Shown here: one piece after another, positions 33,108 through 44,807 of the stretch
Numbering within the stretch: the first letter of the stretch is position 1
How the letters are laid out: every line of letters begins with the position of its first letter
DNA from: Isoetes taiwanensis
Taxonomy: Eukaryota > Streptophyta > Lycopodiopsida > Isoetales > Isoetaceae
Direction: 5' to 3'
DNA: 64,000 bases
NCBI GenBank assembly: GCA_021234155.1
Contig: JAJEKV010000031.1
Span: 12,131,582-12,195,581, forward strand
Made by a program: the position numbers and the translations under genes
Notes under the pieces: generated by a model
What the model was told of the DNA's origin: nothing
Database searches by the model: none
What the model saw: only the letters and a program-made list of their open reading frames with translations

Positions 33108-34871
33108 CTGAATGCTGCTCAAAACCTTGCTGCTTTACATCTGTTGCACACCTACTATGTTCCACCCTACTTATTATCCACCGCTTATAATGTGTCTTCT
33201 ATTAGAGACAGCTCCATCTGTAAAAGATCCAATAATATAAAAGGTCTTTCAGCTTAAGATCTTTATGGGCTCATTTGTACCATAATTGTTTTGAGTGCAA
33301 ATATAGATAGTAGAACAAGAAACCAGTTAAATAAAATGACTGAAAACCACTGGTTCAAATATGAATACAGAATTCATATAAAGAATTACTTAGATTCACC
33401 TGCATGTTATTATACGCATTCCTTACTTTCCAGGTACTGGAAATAGAGTTAATCGAACATGAAAGTAGTTACATGAAAGTAGTTAAATAGAATGACTGAA
33501 AACAACTGGTTCAAATATGAACTCAGAATCCCGTAAGAAGAATTACTTAGATTAAACCTGCATGTTATATACCCATTATGAACTCAGAATCCCGTAAGAA
33601 GAATTACTTAAATTAAACCTGCATGTTATATACCCATTCCTTACTTTCCAAGTACTAACCACCTTGAATAAAAAGTTTCAAATGGCTCGTCATCTATCAG
33701 CTTCTCATGCATCCAATGAGTTGAGATTTCAGAAGCAGATTTATTTTGTTCAGTTGGAAATATGTTTCAGTCATCTAATACGTGCAAAATAAAGGACATG
33801 CATAATAACAAGACAAAGTATCAAGGAAGCAAGCAACGACCAGAATCTCATCAATAAAGTGGGGATCTATTTCTGTGAAGCATCAACACAAGCTGTCTAT
33901 AAGATAGTCAAATTATTGTCATACTAATAGAAGTCTTCTCCATTATAAAAGATATGGATAAGCTCTCAATAAGATGTCTTAAGCTAATAGCCATCAAAGT
34001 CTTCTCCATTATGCAAAAATATGGAAAAGCTTTCAATAAGATGTCTTCAATTAGTATATACTAATACCCTTATCCATTATGCAAAATATGGACAAGCTCT
34101 CAATAAAATGCCTTGAATTACTGCCATACTAATGGCTAATAGTCTTCACTTCTGCAAAATATGGGACAACTTTGTCCATTATAAAATGCTGATTAATTTC
34201 AGTCAGAAACAACTCCAGCTCCAAGTTGTTAATAATTTACAATGCCCACCCTGCAATGGCATTGTTAAATATGGTTGTACTTCAGAGATAATAGTACCAC
34301 CAAAAATAGATACTATAAACTGTTTTGAATAAATGGCCCAGCCATAGAAAATCTTCTAATCATCTGCATGTCATCCTTTAAAGATATACATTAGCAGTAA
34401 AGCGCAACATATTCCTGCATAACTGTTGGTGCATCCCAAAAACCAGCCTAAGAACTCCAGGACCTCCATATGAGGGCAGACTTAAGCATATGATGTTCAA
34501 CTAAGTTGTAACATATTCAAAACTTTTGAAAGCCCAAGAACTTTTTTTATTTTGTACAGTAGGGAATCAACTCAACCTGCTGCCGCATACTCAATAGAAG
34601 ATCATCTGAGGCTTTCTTTAGTCGTCAAGACTTTCCAACATGTCAAGAAGTAGCATTTATGTGTGAGGGCCATTTCAGAGGTGTATGAAATATCTAAGCA
34701 TTGCAACTTTCCCACATGTCAAGAGGTAACATGTATGGTAGTATTACAAAACTTATTTTGAAGGTGTATAAAAAATCCACAGGACCTTTGGCATCGATCA
34801 GAAATAAACTTTCTTCGGAGAAGTTATTCTGAGGTATATTTATTCCACTTGCTTTGATGTTATAAGAACAT
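33108..34871. repeat. Intergenic DNA with two local repeat families
   Basis: 33325-33655 holds three drifting copies of a block containing AATGACTGAAAAC, GGTTCAAATATGAA, AGAATTACTTAGATT and CCTGCATGTTAT. 33905-34130 holds three or four copies of a block of about 75 bp containing GTCTTCTCCATTAT, AAAATATGGA and AGCTCTCAATAAGATGTCTT. No gene is supported between the LTP gene and the signal peptidase. Confidence 0.75.
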
Positions 34872-36138
34872 TCACCTTTGTAAAAAGTTGCCTGCAGAGG
34901 AACCAACATCAGTTGCCCCAAGCCGAGCAGGGGGCCAATAACGAAGTATTGTCCGCCCAATTATATTTTCCACAGGTAAGGGTCCCCAAATATGAGAATC
35001 ATAGCTCATATTTCTGTTGTCTCCCATCACAAAGACGTAACCCTTCGGGATAGAGATTGGCTTCATTTCATAGGTAGCTGGTTCTGCGATAAAATTCTCA
35101 TTTTTGGCTACCCCATTGATCAAGAGACTTCCATTTTTCACCTCTACAGTATCCCCTGCTTTAGCAACTATTCTTTTAACATAAACCTCTGAGTCGTTAC
35201 AAGCAAGGGAACCAGGAGGTTTGAAAGTAACAATATCATCAATACTTGGGGTCTTAAAACAGTATGAAACTTTCTCTGAGATTATCCTATCTCCAACCTC
35301 AAATGTTGGATACATGGAGAGTGAAGGAATAGACCTGGCTTCCGCAAAAAATAGTCTAAATAACAGGACAAATAAGGCAAATAGCATAATGAAGAATGTC
35401 TTGAGATCATCTACGTTTGTCCACTTAGAAACCCAGGAAATTATATTTTTGACACCAGCCTTGAGCTTAAAAGGGTCAATGACAGTCTTTACCTTGCGCT
35501 TGAACCAGCAACTAGAAATGCATGCCCCCTGATTGCCATTATCAGACTCAGTCTTACATAATAGCCATAATAATAACTGGAACAAATCCTGACTCCACAA
35601 ACAGTTCATGATGTCCAGGCCAGATTCAACCTGCGATAAACAACACAAGAAACAAGGACAAGCAGGCTGTTTAATCAACATGAAGTCAGAATGGCAGGTC
35701 CACACTTTTATAGGGTACATAAAACCCACCACTTTAATCGATTTGCTTTGCCGATCTCAGCCAAAAGAGCTCCCAGCAAGCCTCAGGTAAAATCTTTTAG
35801 TGCCCATCGATCGAACTCCGACATTTAGGCCTATGGGCGAACTGCATAAACATGGATTGGAAATGTTCAAGTCATGGACAGGGGTAAGATCTCACTTTTG
35901 AACCGGAATAAGTGCTCCAGATGAAAGGATCCCTGCCTCTTGCCAGAGCTTCTAGAGGAGAGGACAGGGCCGGCGCCTTATACATGGACGGAGAGAAGGC
36001 AGCTTCTTCAGAAGCTTTCTTACGATAGTGCGTGGTCTCTGCTTTCCATTGGTGGACTTGGTAAAAATGGCCATTTTGTCTTTTATATACAGAAACAAAT
36101 TTTGTCTTAAAAGCTGGTCTGGTACAGGTTTTGTTCAT
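34872..36138 (-). CDS. Type I signal peptidase, plastid/thylakoidal processing type
   Basis: Proposed exons 36138-35896 and 35630-34872 join in phase 0 across a GTGAG...GCAG intron and give 333 residues. The second exon has one long helix ([21 protein letters not shown]) directly before [10 protein letters not shown], which carries the catalytic serine (SMxPT box). [28 protein letters not shown] (general-base lysine) and [20 protein letters not shown] complete the S26 signature. The N-terminal part is rich in Ser, Arg and Lys and poor in acidic residues, as in plastid transit peptides. Family members cleave thylakoid-transfer and envelope targeting peptides. The catalytic domain is uninterrupted by introns. 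The first exon is inferred from the splice phase and could be wrong; the catalytic exon is certain. Confidence 0.88.
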
Positions 36139-36199
36139 TTTCCTTGTCTAGCAAGCAAAGCTATCCGTACTTCAAAGGATTTGGCAAATGTTTAAAATA

Positions 36200-37200
36200 T
36201 GGTGGTTTTTTGGAACATCGCTCTCGAGCAGTGGGGGCAATATTACAGCAGTCTTGCCAATGGGAAAGCGCCAGACCTGGATGGCATGCATGCAGAGTTG
36301 CTCAAGTGGGCAGGGCCGTCCATAGTGTCGGTACTAATCGCCGTGTTTAACAGGGCATTATAGGAATGTTTTCCCTCGCAGTGGACCACTAGAAGAGTTG
36401 CTCCCATCTATAAGGCAGGTAGCCCGCACAACACAGCCAAGTACTATACAATCATGGTCAGTTCAGTGTTTGCAAAACTGCTAGACAGGATTCTTGAGCA
36501 GCAATTGACAGACTGGGAAGTTGCGGGCACTCAACCATTGATCGCATCTTCACGCTGTAGATTCTGGTTGAAGATAGCAGGAACCGTTAGCAAGACCTGT
36601 ATTGTTGCTTCATTGACTTCGCCAAGGCCTTTGACATTGTGCCTCGGAAAAGTTGTGGGCAAGATTGCAATAGCTGGGGGTCCCTGCAATATACATGCTA
36701 TATGAGACATGCTCGGCCTTGGTAGGTTCGCGGCTGTGCCAACCATTCGATAGCGATGTCGAAGGGGGTGCGCGGGGATGCCCCTCTCTCTAAAGGCTGG
36801 CGGCCTTTACATTGATCAGTGGAAGCTGGCTTGCGAAAAATGGGGACGACGGAGCTCAACTTTTGCAGCAGATCACCAGGCGTCTAATATATGCTGATGA
36901 TGTAGACCTCCTAGCTTACACTCCTGCAGACATGTAGCGTCATCTCGATGCCTTGGACACGATACGCTGGGGCGACCGACATCTTGGGTCAACTTTGGCC
37001 AAGTCTAAGGTGGTCATCATATCATCCTCATGTCACTTAAGAGGCCCCTCCTTCAATTATCAAGGGCAAAATGTAGAAGTAGCACCTACCTACAAATATT
37101 TGGGAGTGGAGATTTCTTCTACTACACACTAGGACACTTCCATCCGGCTACAAGCGACAACGTGCTGGAAGGCACTACATGCAAATGCAGAACAACAATC
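36200..37200 (+). pseudogene. Decayed LINE (non-LTR) reverse transcriptase
   Basis: Pieces in shifting frames give NGKAPDLDGMHAELLKWAG (about 36259), VAPIYKAGSPHN (about 36400), YADDVDLLAYTPADM (about 36890, the catalytic YADD box) and PTYKYLGVEISS (about 37090), in the correct order for a non-LTR reverse transcriptase. Several stops and frame changes intervene. No endonuclease domain or 3' tail is visible, so it is a truncated remnant. Confidence 0.85.
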
Positions 37201-38240
37201 ACTTGACTAATTTGACAATTAATATTGAGCGGTTTTTTTTTTGCAGGCTTGCCTAAACCCTTCACAACAATTCCTGCCATCCTAGATTGTCCATGATCAT
37301 AAAAGATTTACATCTACGAATAATAAATTTAGAAAAATTAAGGAAACTACTCTCCTGCGATGCTTTCTGTCTTTCCGTTATAGCCATTGGCTTGCTTGCG
37401 AGGATGGGGGTCATTTTTTGGCGATTAATCATATTTTGCCCTGATTCTTCAGTTTAAAAATTGACATCTCAAGCAACTCCATGCCAAACTTTGTCTGAGA
37501 AGAGGAGTATTTGCTTGAAGAGGTACTAGCGGGAGATTTTTGCGCTGCCCAAGCTTATTCACAGACTTGTTTCTATCGGTGGAATGCAAAATTTTGTAGG
37601 CACCTATCCAGTCTTATTAGTAGGCTGCAAATTTCTAGATAATACTTATATTATGGAGATAGTCTAATTTTTGAATTCAGGCCTCAAGGCTTAGAGCTAC
37701 AATGAGGGTTTAGAGAAACAGAGGGTCTTTGATTGTTCACGAAAATCTACCCAGCAATAGGGTTTCATTTATAGTAGCTATTGCACATCAAAGGGACAAA
37801 AGGATTTAGAAGCAAATCAAAAAGTGTGTTTTAACACCCCCCTGAAGAACTGGATAAACAAAACCAAGCATTGCACTGCAATATGAAGATATAGTTCTAA
37901 TGGATTGATACAGACCATGCAAGGGAAAATCTGAAAGCTCATCTCTTTAATCCATGAACTAATGGAAGGAGATATTTAGGAAAAAAAAACTTCAATAAGC
38001 TATGCTGGAGGATTATGTGTTCAAACTCCTACAAGGTTTAGAATACCTAGTCGTCAGGTTATTCATTAAGGGAGGAACGAGCATCCTATGTTGATCACAA
38101 TTATTGTAGTTTTCTATTAAGATTTGAAGCACAAATGTTGAGTTTTCTTGATGGTCTACATGTCAAAATAGCAATGGTTGGCAAGTACATCAGACTGTCT
38201 GATTTATATATCTCTGTGATCAAGGTTGGTCTTCAAGTGT
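37201..38240. other. Intergenic
   Basis: No supported gene. It lies between the LINE remnant and the PPR remnant; short open frames have no recognisable domain. Confidence 0.5.
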
Positions 38241-38369
38241 TACATCTATTTGCATGTCACTTTATCCATCTAGGTGCTTTGGTCTTCCACAATCCAAGGG
38301 GACTTACTCATATCTCGAATTTATAGTTAAATATACAACATCTGGAAACAATATGTGCAGTGATAAGCA

Positions 38370-38840
38370 AGTTTCCTGGCTGCAGGCTCTTAATATGCTA
38401 CTCTTGCATGTTCAAAGAAACTGGTGGTGGCATGGATTGCAACATTTGATATTGAAGACAATGCAGAAGATATTTTTTGTCCTCATACATTTTTGGCCCT
38501 ATCGAAAGCTTGTGCCAAATTAAAGCATATTGAAGAAGTCGGCGGATTGATTATAAAGTTTCAAAGAATGGACTTGAGCAGGACATGTTTTTGGAAAGTA
38601 CATTGGTTGACATTATGCCAAATGTGGTTCACTTACAGAGCAAAGTTTTTGGGAATTTAGCATTAAAAATCACTATTTCTTGGACTGCACTCATTGTTGG
38701 GTGCAATATATGGTCCTGCCCACGAAGCACTGAGATGTTTTGAACAGATGCAAGACGAAGGTGCATCTGTGGATGCTGTAACATGGGTTTGTTCCTTAGT
38801 GGTCTGTGGCAATATGGATGTCATAGAGAAAAAATGAGAA
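38370..38840 (+). pseudogene. Pentatricopeptide-repeat (PLS-type) gene remnant
   Basis: Shifting frames contain typical PPR phrases: HTFLALSKACAKLKHIEEV, DMFLESTLVDIMPN, WTALIVG and EALRCFEQMQDEG followed by DAVTWVCSLVVCGNMD. The order and spacing fit two to three consecutive repeats of a plant organelle RNA-binding PPR protein. Frameshifts and the absence of a long frame make this a fragment. Confidence 0.7.
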
Positions 38841-39475
38841 ATACATAAGATGAAGAATCAAGTTGCAATCCTCCATTTCAATAGTCAAATTGGGTGGGCA
38901 TTGTTTCTTGCCAACATCACGGCACTTGGCCATATACTCTCATGCCTTAGGACACGCATGCAGCTATGTTGTTGACATTGTACCTGCAGAGCCTCCATTT
39001 AAATATGTTCATTTCACTCCTGATTTGGAACGACTCATGCCTCATGTCATGTCCAAATTATGCCAAAGCCTTCTTCAACTGATGCAAGCTGCAAAAGAGC
39101 ACACGTTGGCTAAAGACCATGCTACTATAAGGGCATAGCAATGGGCCACTGACCCCGGTCCCTCCATGCCATCTTCACGCAGTCAACTATATCCCAACAT
39201 TGCTATTAAAGTTGAGCTTTTACAAGAGGTGGCCTCCTCCCTACCCAAGAATCCGGCGCCAGTGGATCAAGCCAGTCTCTCTGCTTAGATTCCTTTGGAA
39301 CTATAAGAAAAATTAGCAAAAATCAAGATTCCTATGAGTCTGGCCACAATTTTAAAGCTCTATCCTACCTTCAAAGTCCAATTACCCCTGCCCATGGTGT
39401 TAGTTGGAGTTGTAGCTACATCCATGCCTATTGTCTACGCTATAGTATGACAAAGACCAGATCAATCGCATTTAA

Positions 39476-39985
39476 ATTGACGGAGGTAGTGCTGTAAATC
39501 TGCTCAACGACACGTCACGTCATCAACTTGGCATCAAACAACTCTATCAGGCCCCTTATGATATGAAACTTGATAATGATCGTATCATGCAACCTCAAAG
39601 TGTCACGTCGCCAATCATGGTCAGCATTTGTGATCTCAAATTTCCTTTGGAATTTGGTGTTTGGAAAGCAGGGAGAAGGTTCGGTGACTATGAAATGCCA
39701 GTTGGATGTATCTCCGCTAGGCTAAAAGCATCCATTATTGGGCCACATACATGCCAGGTAGTTGTCATAGATAGCAATTTGACTGCCATTATGGACCTAA
39801 AAACTGGCCAGTTTATCTCAGTTGAAAATGCTGAGCTCTTCTTATCAAACAATGATTTAGATACTCTTCATAATACATATCAAGTGCAAGCGTTGGCACT
39901 AGCACCCGCTCGCTCGATACCACCTGAATATGAAGACCCTTGGGCAGATGTGGAACTTGATAATGACAATGAGGGAATACGATGA
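39476..39985 (+). pseudogene. Retroelement aspartic protease region
   Basis: Begins IDGGSAVNLLNDTSRHQLGI, whose I-D-G-G-S-A-V-N-L matches the active-site segment of Ty3-like retroelement proteases (D-G/S-G-S). QLYQAPYDMKL and VVVIDSNLTAIMDLKTGQF follow before a stop at 39985. Stops just upstream and a missing GRPWL-like segment show decay. It seems separate from the gypsy element that starts near 40640. Confidence 0.65.
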
Positions 39986-40254
39986 GTGATACTTTAGAAT
40001 TGTAACGATGGCAGGGGGTGCCTAGCGACTAGGGGAATTAGGGTTTAGGATGACAGGTGGGAATAGTCAGGCCCAACAGGGGCAACAGGGGGTACAGATC
40101 ACTGGGATCAGATGGGAAAGGTAATGCACGGGGCATTGTGCTTGTGCAACAGGAATGTGGAAAGGAAGTGAATGTTAAATTTTGTGGGACCGGGTTACCT
40201 AAAAACCAAAAGGAGGGTACAACAAAATAGGAAGGGAGACTTAAAGAAACAATA

Positions 40255-40462
40255 TTTTTTTTTTTTTTTTTTTTGATGAACGTGGACCTTTATTACTCAA
40301 AAGAATACAAAGAGTACATGGGGGACTCAAAACCCAGTGGAGATAGAAAAGCAGAGAATACAGATCACCATGAGCACAACTGTTTGCTATGAGTAGGTGT
40401 GAATCTGAAGATATTGCTCCCAAATGACACTTTTGAATCTGAAGATATTGCTCCCAAATGAC
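40255..40462 (-). mobile_element. Poly(A)-ended retroposon 3' end, minus strand
   Basis: A run of 20 T (40255-40274) is followed 15 bases later by TTTATT. On the minus strand this is AATAAA upstream of a poly(A) tail, as expected for a reverse-transcribed transcript. Its 5' limit is unclear. At 40401-40428 and 40435-40462 a 28-bp segment (GAATCTGAAGATATTGCTCC...) is duplicated with a 6-bp spacer. Confidence 0.6.
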
Positions 40463-40639
40463 TCGGACTTAGAATCAGCGGAGCAGGATAACGATCGGCA
40501 GGACCGCTGGGAAGGTCCCAACCATGAGAAGGGCAAGAATGAGGCTGATTATTAGAAGAAAGTTGACTTCGCACTGAGTAACGTGTGGAAAACCAGGAAG
40601 CTGGAATAGATAACATGTCAGGGATGGAAGCCGAGCTAG

Positions 40640-43600
40640 GTTGGACGAGATGAGAGAATACGAGAATGCTTATAGTATGAAAGACAAAGACAAGGGCAGA
40701 ATAGTGACAGGTAATCTCAAGGGAGCGGCCAGAATTTGGTGGAAAGGCTATACCAAGGCCCACGGGTTAAGCAGAGATAACCGCATGTTCAAGAAATTCT
40801 CCAAGGCATTTAAGCGTCATTACGTGCTGAGGGAACACAAGTGTCATATGATGCAGCAATTTTATAGGTTGGAGTAGAGCAATAAGACGGTGCAGAAGTA
40901 CACCGAAGAGTCTATGAGGTTGAGGCTCTATGTGCCAAATGTAGTAGAGGAGTATATTGAAGGCTTGAATGAGGAGATCAGGAAGCTTATGAGAGCTATC
41001 AACCCGAGCGATTGTCGGGCGATTCAAGGGCGTGAGCTTACAAAGAACGGGTTCCAAAGGCGTTGGACGATGGTGGCCATACTATCGGGACAAGGAGAAA
41101 GCTACTGAGAAGCTATAGTCCAAGAGCAAAGCAAGTCACGGCAAACGCGAGACCTCAGTACAATGCAAATTATGAAAAGCAAGGGAATGCACAAGAAGCA
41201 GGTCAGCGTCAAGGACAAAGAGCAAGCGGGTGGTTCAAACTACTCCAAAGCAGTGAAGCAGTTCTTGAAGTCCATTCCGAAAGAGAAGAGACAAGAATAT
41301 ATCGAAAAGAAGTTGTGTTTGGGTGCTTCCCGACCAGGGGCATTGGACACAAAAGCGCCCCTTTGTGATGAATGAGAGAGCTAGGAGGATGGGAGACACC
41401 CCCGAGAACGAGGAAGATGATGCTTGTGACTACATCAGTGAGTGCCACATTTTTGTTGCCATTGTCTCGGACAATCTAGAGAGTCAATATTAGGTCATTT
41501 CGACGAGTGGGAAAGTCAAAGCCAAGTCCTTCATAATGTTGATAGACATAAGGAGCACCCATAATTTTGCCGCCAAAGATGGTAGATATGTTGAAATTTG
41601 AAGCCTTTGAAGTCCAAACATAGGCTGTTGTGTTGGCAAGTGGGGCAATCCGCCGCCTTGGCGAGAAAAAGGATCAACTTCGACATAGACTTGCGTGTAT
41701 CAACGTTGGAATGGGAGCGAAGTGATGAACATTGGAAGTATGACTTAATCATAGGCATGGAATATCTTGGCCCAGCTAGAGCTGTGATTGATTGTGGGAA
41801 GCAGAAAATCACCTTAACAATGCCAAATGACAAAATCATTGAGATAACAAGTAAAGAGGTCACCCAATCATGCAATGCATATCTAGTAAGAAATTACTTA
41901 GATGCATAAAGAAGGAGCAAGTGACCTATGTTTTTTAAGCTTCGTCGAGGAGCGAAGAAAGAAGAAGACAAGGAGGCCAAAGCATTGAACAAGCTGCCAA
42001 AGCCAATAGCCAACCTAGTGAAGGAATTCCATGATTTGTTTCCAGGCGAAATGAAGCAACTTCCACCTTACAGGGGAGTTAAGTGTGAAATAGCACTTGA
42101 GCCAGGGACTAAGCCAACAACTAAGGCACCTTACAGAACGTCACCTCAAGAATTGAGGGAATTGAAGAAGCAATTACAGGAGTTGCTAGACCTAGGGTTT
42201 ATAAGACCTAGCGTCTCTCCATTCGGGGGTGCCAATCTTTTTGTCAAGAAGAAAGATGGAAGTCTCAGAATGTGCATTGACTATCGTCAATTGAACAAAC
42301 ACACTATCAAGAGCAAGCACGCACTGCCTCGATCAGATGATTTGATGGATCAGCTGCAGGGAGCGAATGTTTTCTCCAAAATAGACTTGAGGTCAGGCTA
42401 CCATCAGATCAAAATCAAAGAAGGAGACATCCATAAGACTGCATTCAGGACGAGATATGGCTATTACGAATTCACAATGATGTCATTTGGATTGTCCAAT
42501 GCCCCAGCAATATTTATGAGGCTCATGAATGACGTTTTCCGTGAGTTTCTGGACACATTCATCATAGTTTTCTTTGATGTCATTCGAGTCTACAGCATAT
42601 CCTTGGAGGAGCATGCCTAACACTCGAGGAAAGTACTTGAAAAGTTGAGGAGACACCAACTTTATGCGAAGTTATCTAAGTGTCACTTCGTGATAGAAAG
42701 AGTAGAGTACTTGGGACACGTAATCACAGCGGAAGGTATTTCCATCGACCCTGTGAAGATTGAAGTGGTAGTTGATTGGCTAGCACCGAAGAATATCCAT
42801 GAAGTGAGGAGCTTCCTTGGCTTAGCGGTATTACTGTAAAGTTAAATGCGGAACTTTGCAACGGTAGCAGCACCGCTAATGGATCTCACCAAAGCAGAGA
42901 ATATAAAAGATTGGGCGAGTGATTGGCAAAAGAAGGCTCATGCAGCGTTGGGACATTGAAGGAAGCTTTAACGACTACCCTACGACCCAGAGAAAGATAA
43001 GTTGGTGGCAACCGATGTTAGCAAGATTGCAACAGGAGCGGTCTTAATGCAGGAGGAGAGGATAGTAGCGTATGATTCAAGGAAGATGAACGACCCAACC
43101 ACATCTCAACTTAAGATAAAGGAGATGGATGGAATTTCTGGAAGAGTACGATTTTGACATCGTGTACAAGCCAAGCACGATCAACGTGGTTGCAGATGCA
43201 CTCTGAAGGCACCCCTTGACGACTAGAGTCCATTGCAATGCCATATCAACACTCACCAGTGAGTTTGACAAGAATATATGAGAGATATTGCCAACGGACC
43301 GAGATTTCAAGGAAGCATGGGCAAGCCTTTCTAAGGAAACAAGAATGGATGGACAAAGGGAAACCTTCAAGCATTTTAAGAAGGAAGTAACCTATTGTAT
43401 CATAAGAACAACTTATGCGTGCAGCGTCATCACGGAATCAAGAAGTTAATACTCCATGACATGCACAACAACCCAATAGCCGGCCATGCAGGTATCATGA
43501 AAACCTACTTCAAGATAAGAAGTAGTTACTACTGGCTCGGCATGAAGAAGTAGATAGCCAGGTACATTCGTGAATGTCAGCTATATCAGCAGACGAAGGC

Positions 43601-44776
43601 ATGGCAACTTCGAATTCCAGGAGTGTTGGAGCCATTTACCAGTGCCAAATGTCAAATGGGAAGTAATAAGCATGGACTTCATAACAGGGCTCCCAAGAAC
43701 CACAAGAGGCAAGGACGCCTTAATGGTAGTAGTTGACAAGTTGTGAAAAATGACGCATTTTGTGCCATGTAGGACCACGGATACAGCTTTGGATACCGCC
43801 GTCATGTTGTTCACAAAGGAGATCTTCTGACTCCATGGGATGCCAAGGGTGATAATCTCTGAAAGGAATCGAAGTTCATGAATGCATTTTGGCAAGATCT
43901 CTTCACCATCATCCAGACAGAGCTGTCAATGAGCACGACATATCACCCTCAGATTGATGGGCAGACGGAGCGTACGAATCGGATACTCAAAGATATGTTG
44001 AGGAATTGCGTCTGGAACAAGCAATCAAAGTGGGACGATTACATTTACTTGGTGGAATTTGCATACAATAGCACCATGCAGGAGTTGTCTCAAATGTTGC
44101 CATTCATGATCAATTATGGCTACCAATGTTTGATCCCAGACACTTGGCACAATCCTGTGTCCAAGATAGAAGTATCCCAGCAGATGCTAGCCGACATGCA
44201 ACAATTGGTGAAAGAAGTGAGAGGATATCTCTAGCAGCAAGGAGTCAGCAGAAGAGTGTAGCTGATAAGCACAGACCAATAAGAGAGTTCCAAGTAGGGG
44301 ACAAAGTATGGCTGAAGATGAAGGTCAAATAAGCGAAGCTCCGCATTGCCAATTGCAAGAAGCTTGCTCCAAGATGGGCTGGGCCGTTCAGGATAACCAA
44401 AAGAGTAGGTAACCAATCCTACAAGTTGGATTTACCAAAGACATCTCAAAATCCATAGGGTCTTTAGCGTAAGTCTCCTGAAGAGGCACACTCCTAATTC
44501 AGAGAAGTATTGGAGACAACAGAGTTACTGAAAATGATGGACGAGCAACCGGAGATCGTCCCAGAGGTTCTTCTTGACAAGTCCTACAAGAAAACAAGAA
44601 GATTCCAATTCCTCCAATACCTAGTGAAGTGGACGCACTTACCTGTGGAAGATGCTACGTGGGCACTACAATCAGATTTGGAGAAGCAGTACCCTCAGTT
44701 CATGGAGCAATGCAAGGGTCGACTCGTCACCGAAGTAGTCAACATCGAACCGATAGGTGAGTGTGAGATAGATTAA
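40640..44776 (+). pseudogene. Decayed Ty3/gypsy chromovirus gag-pol
   Basis: Gag pieces (IVTGNLKGAARIWWKGYTKAHG, split here only by description) occupy 40640-41100, then protease-linker pieces to 41910. An open reverse transcriptase block, 41928-42620, has [32 protein letters not shown] and [19 protein letters not shown]. The catalytic box reads FFDV where F/Y-x-D-D is expected. The connection block (YLGHVITAEGI) ends at 42839, RNase H pieces are broken, and integrase pieces include SSYYWLGMKK and HPQIDGQTERTNRI (about 43940). A C-terminal chromodomain-like segment (QYLVKWTHLPVEDATW) lies at 44610-44690 and the stop at 44776. Multiple stops and the altered catalytic box mean it is dead. No LTR pair was found. 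Confidence 0.9.
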
Positions 44777-44779
44777 GAA

Positions 44780-44807
44780 GTCTACTTCTGTCGCCACAGA
44801 AGTAGAC
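44780..44807. repeat. Perfect 12-bp hairpin after the gypsy stop
   Basis: GTCTACTTCTGT, a CGCC loop, then the exact inverse. It begins four bases after the chromodomain stop and may sit in the element's 3' untranslated region. Confidence 0.85.
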
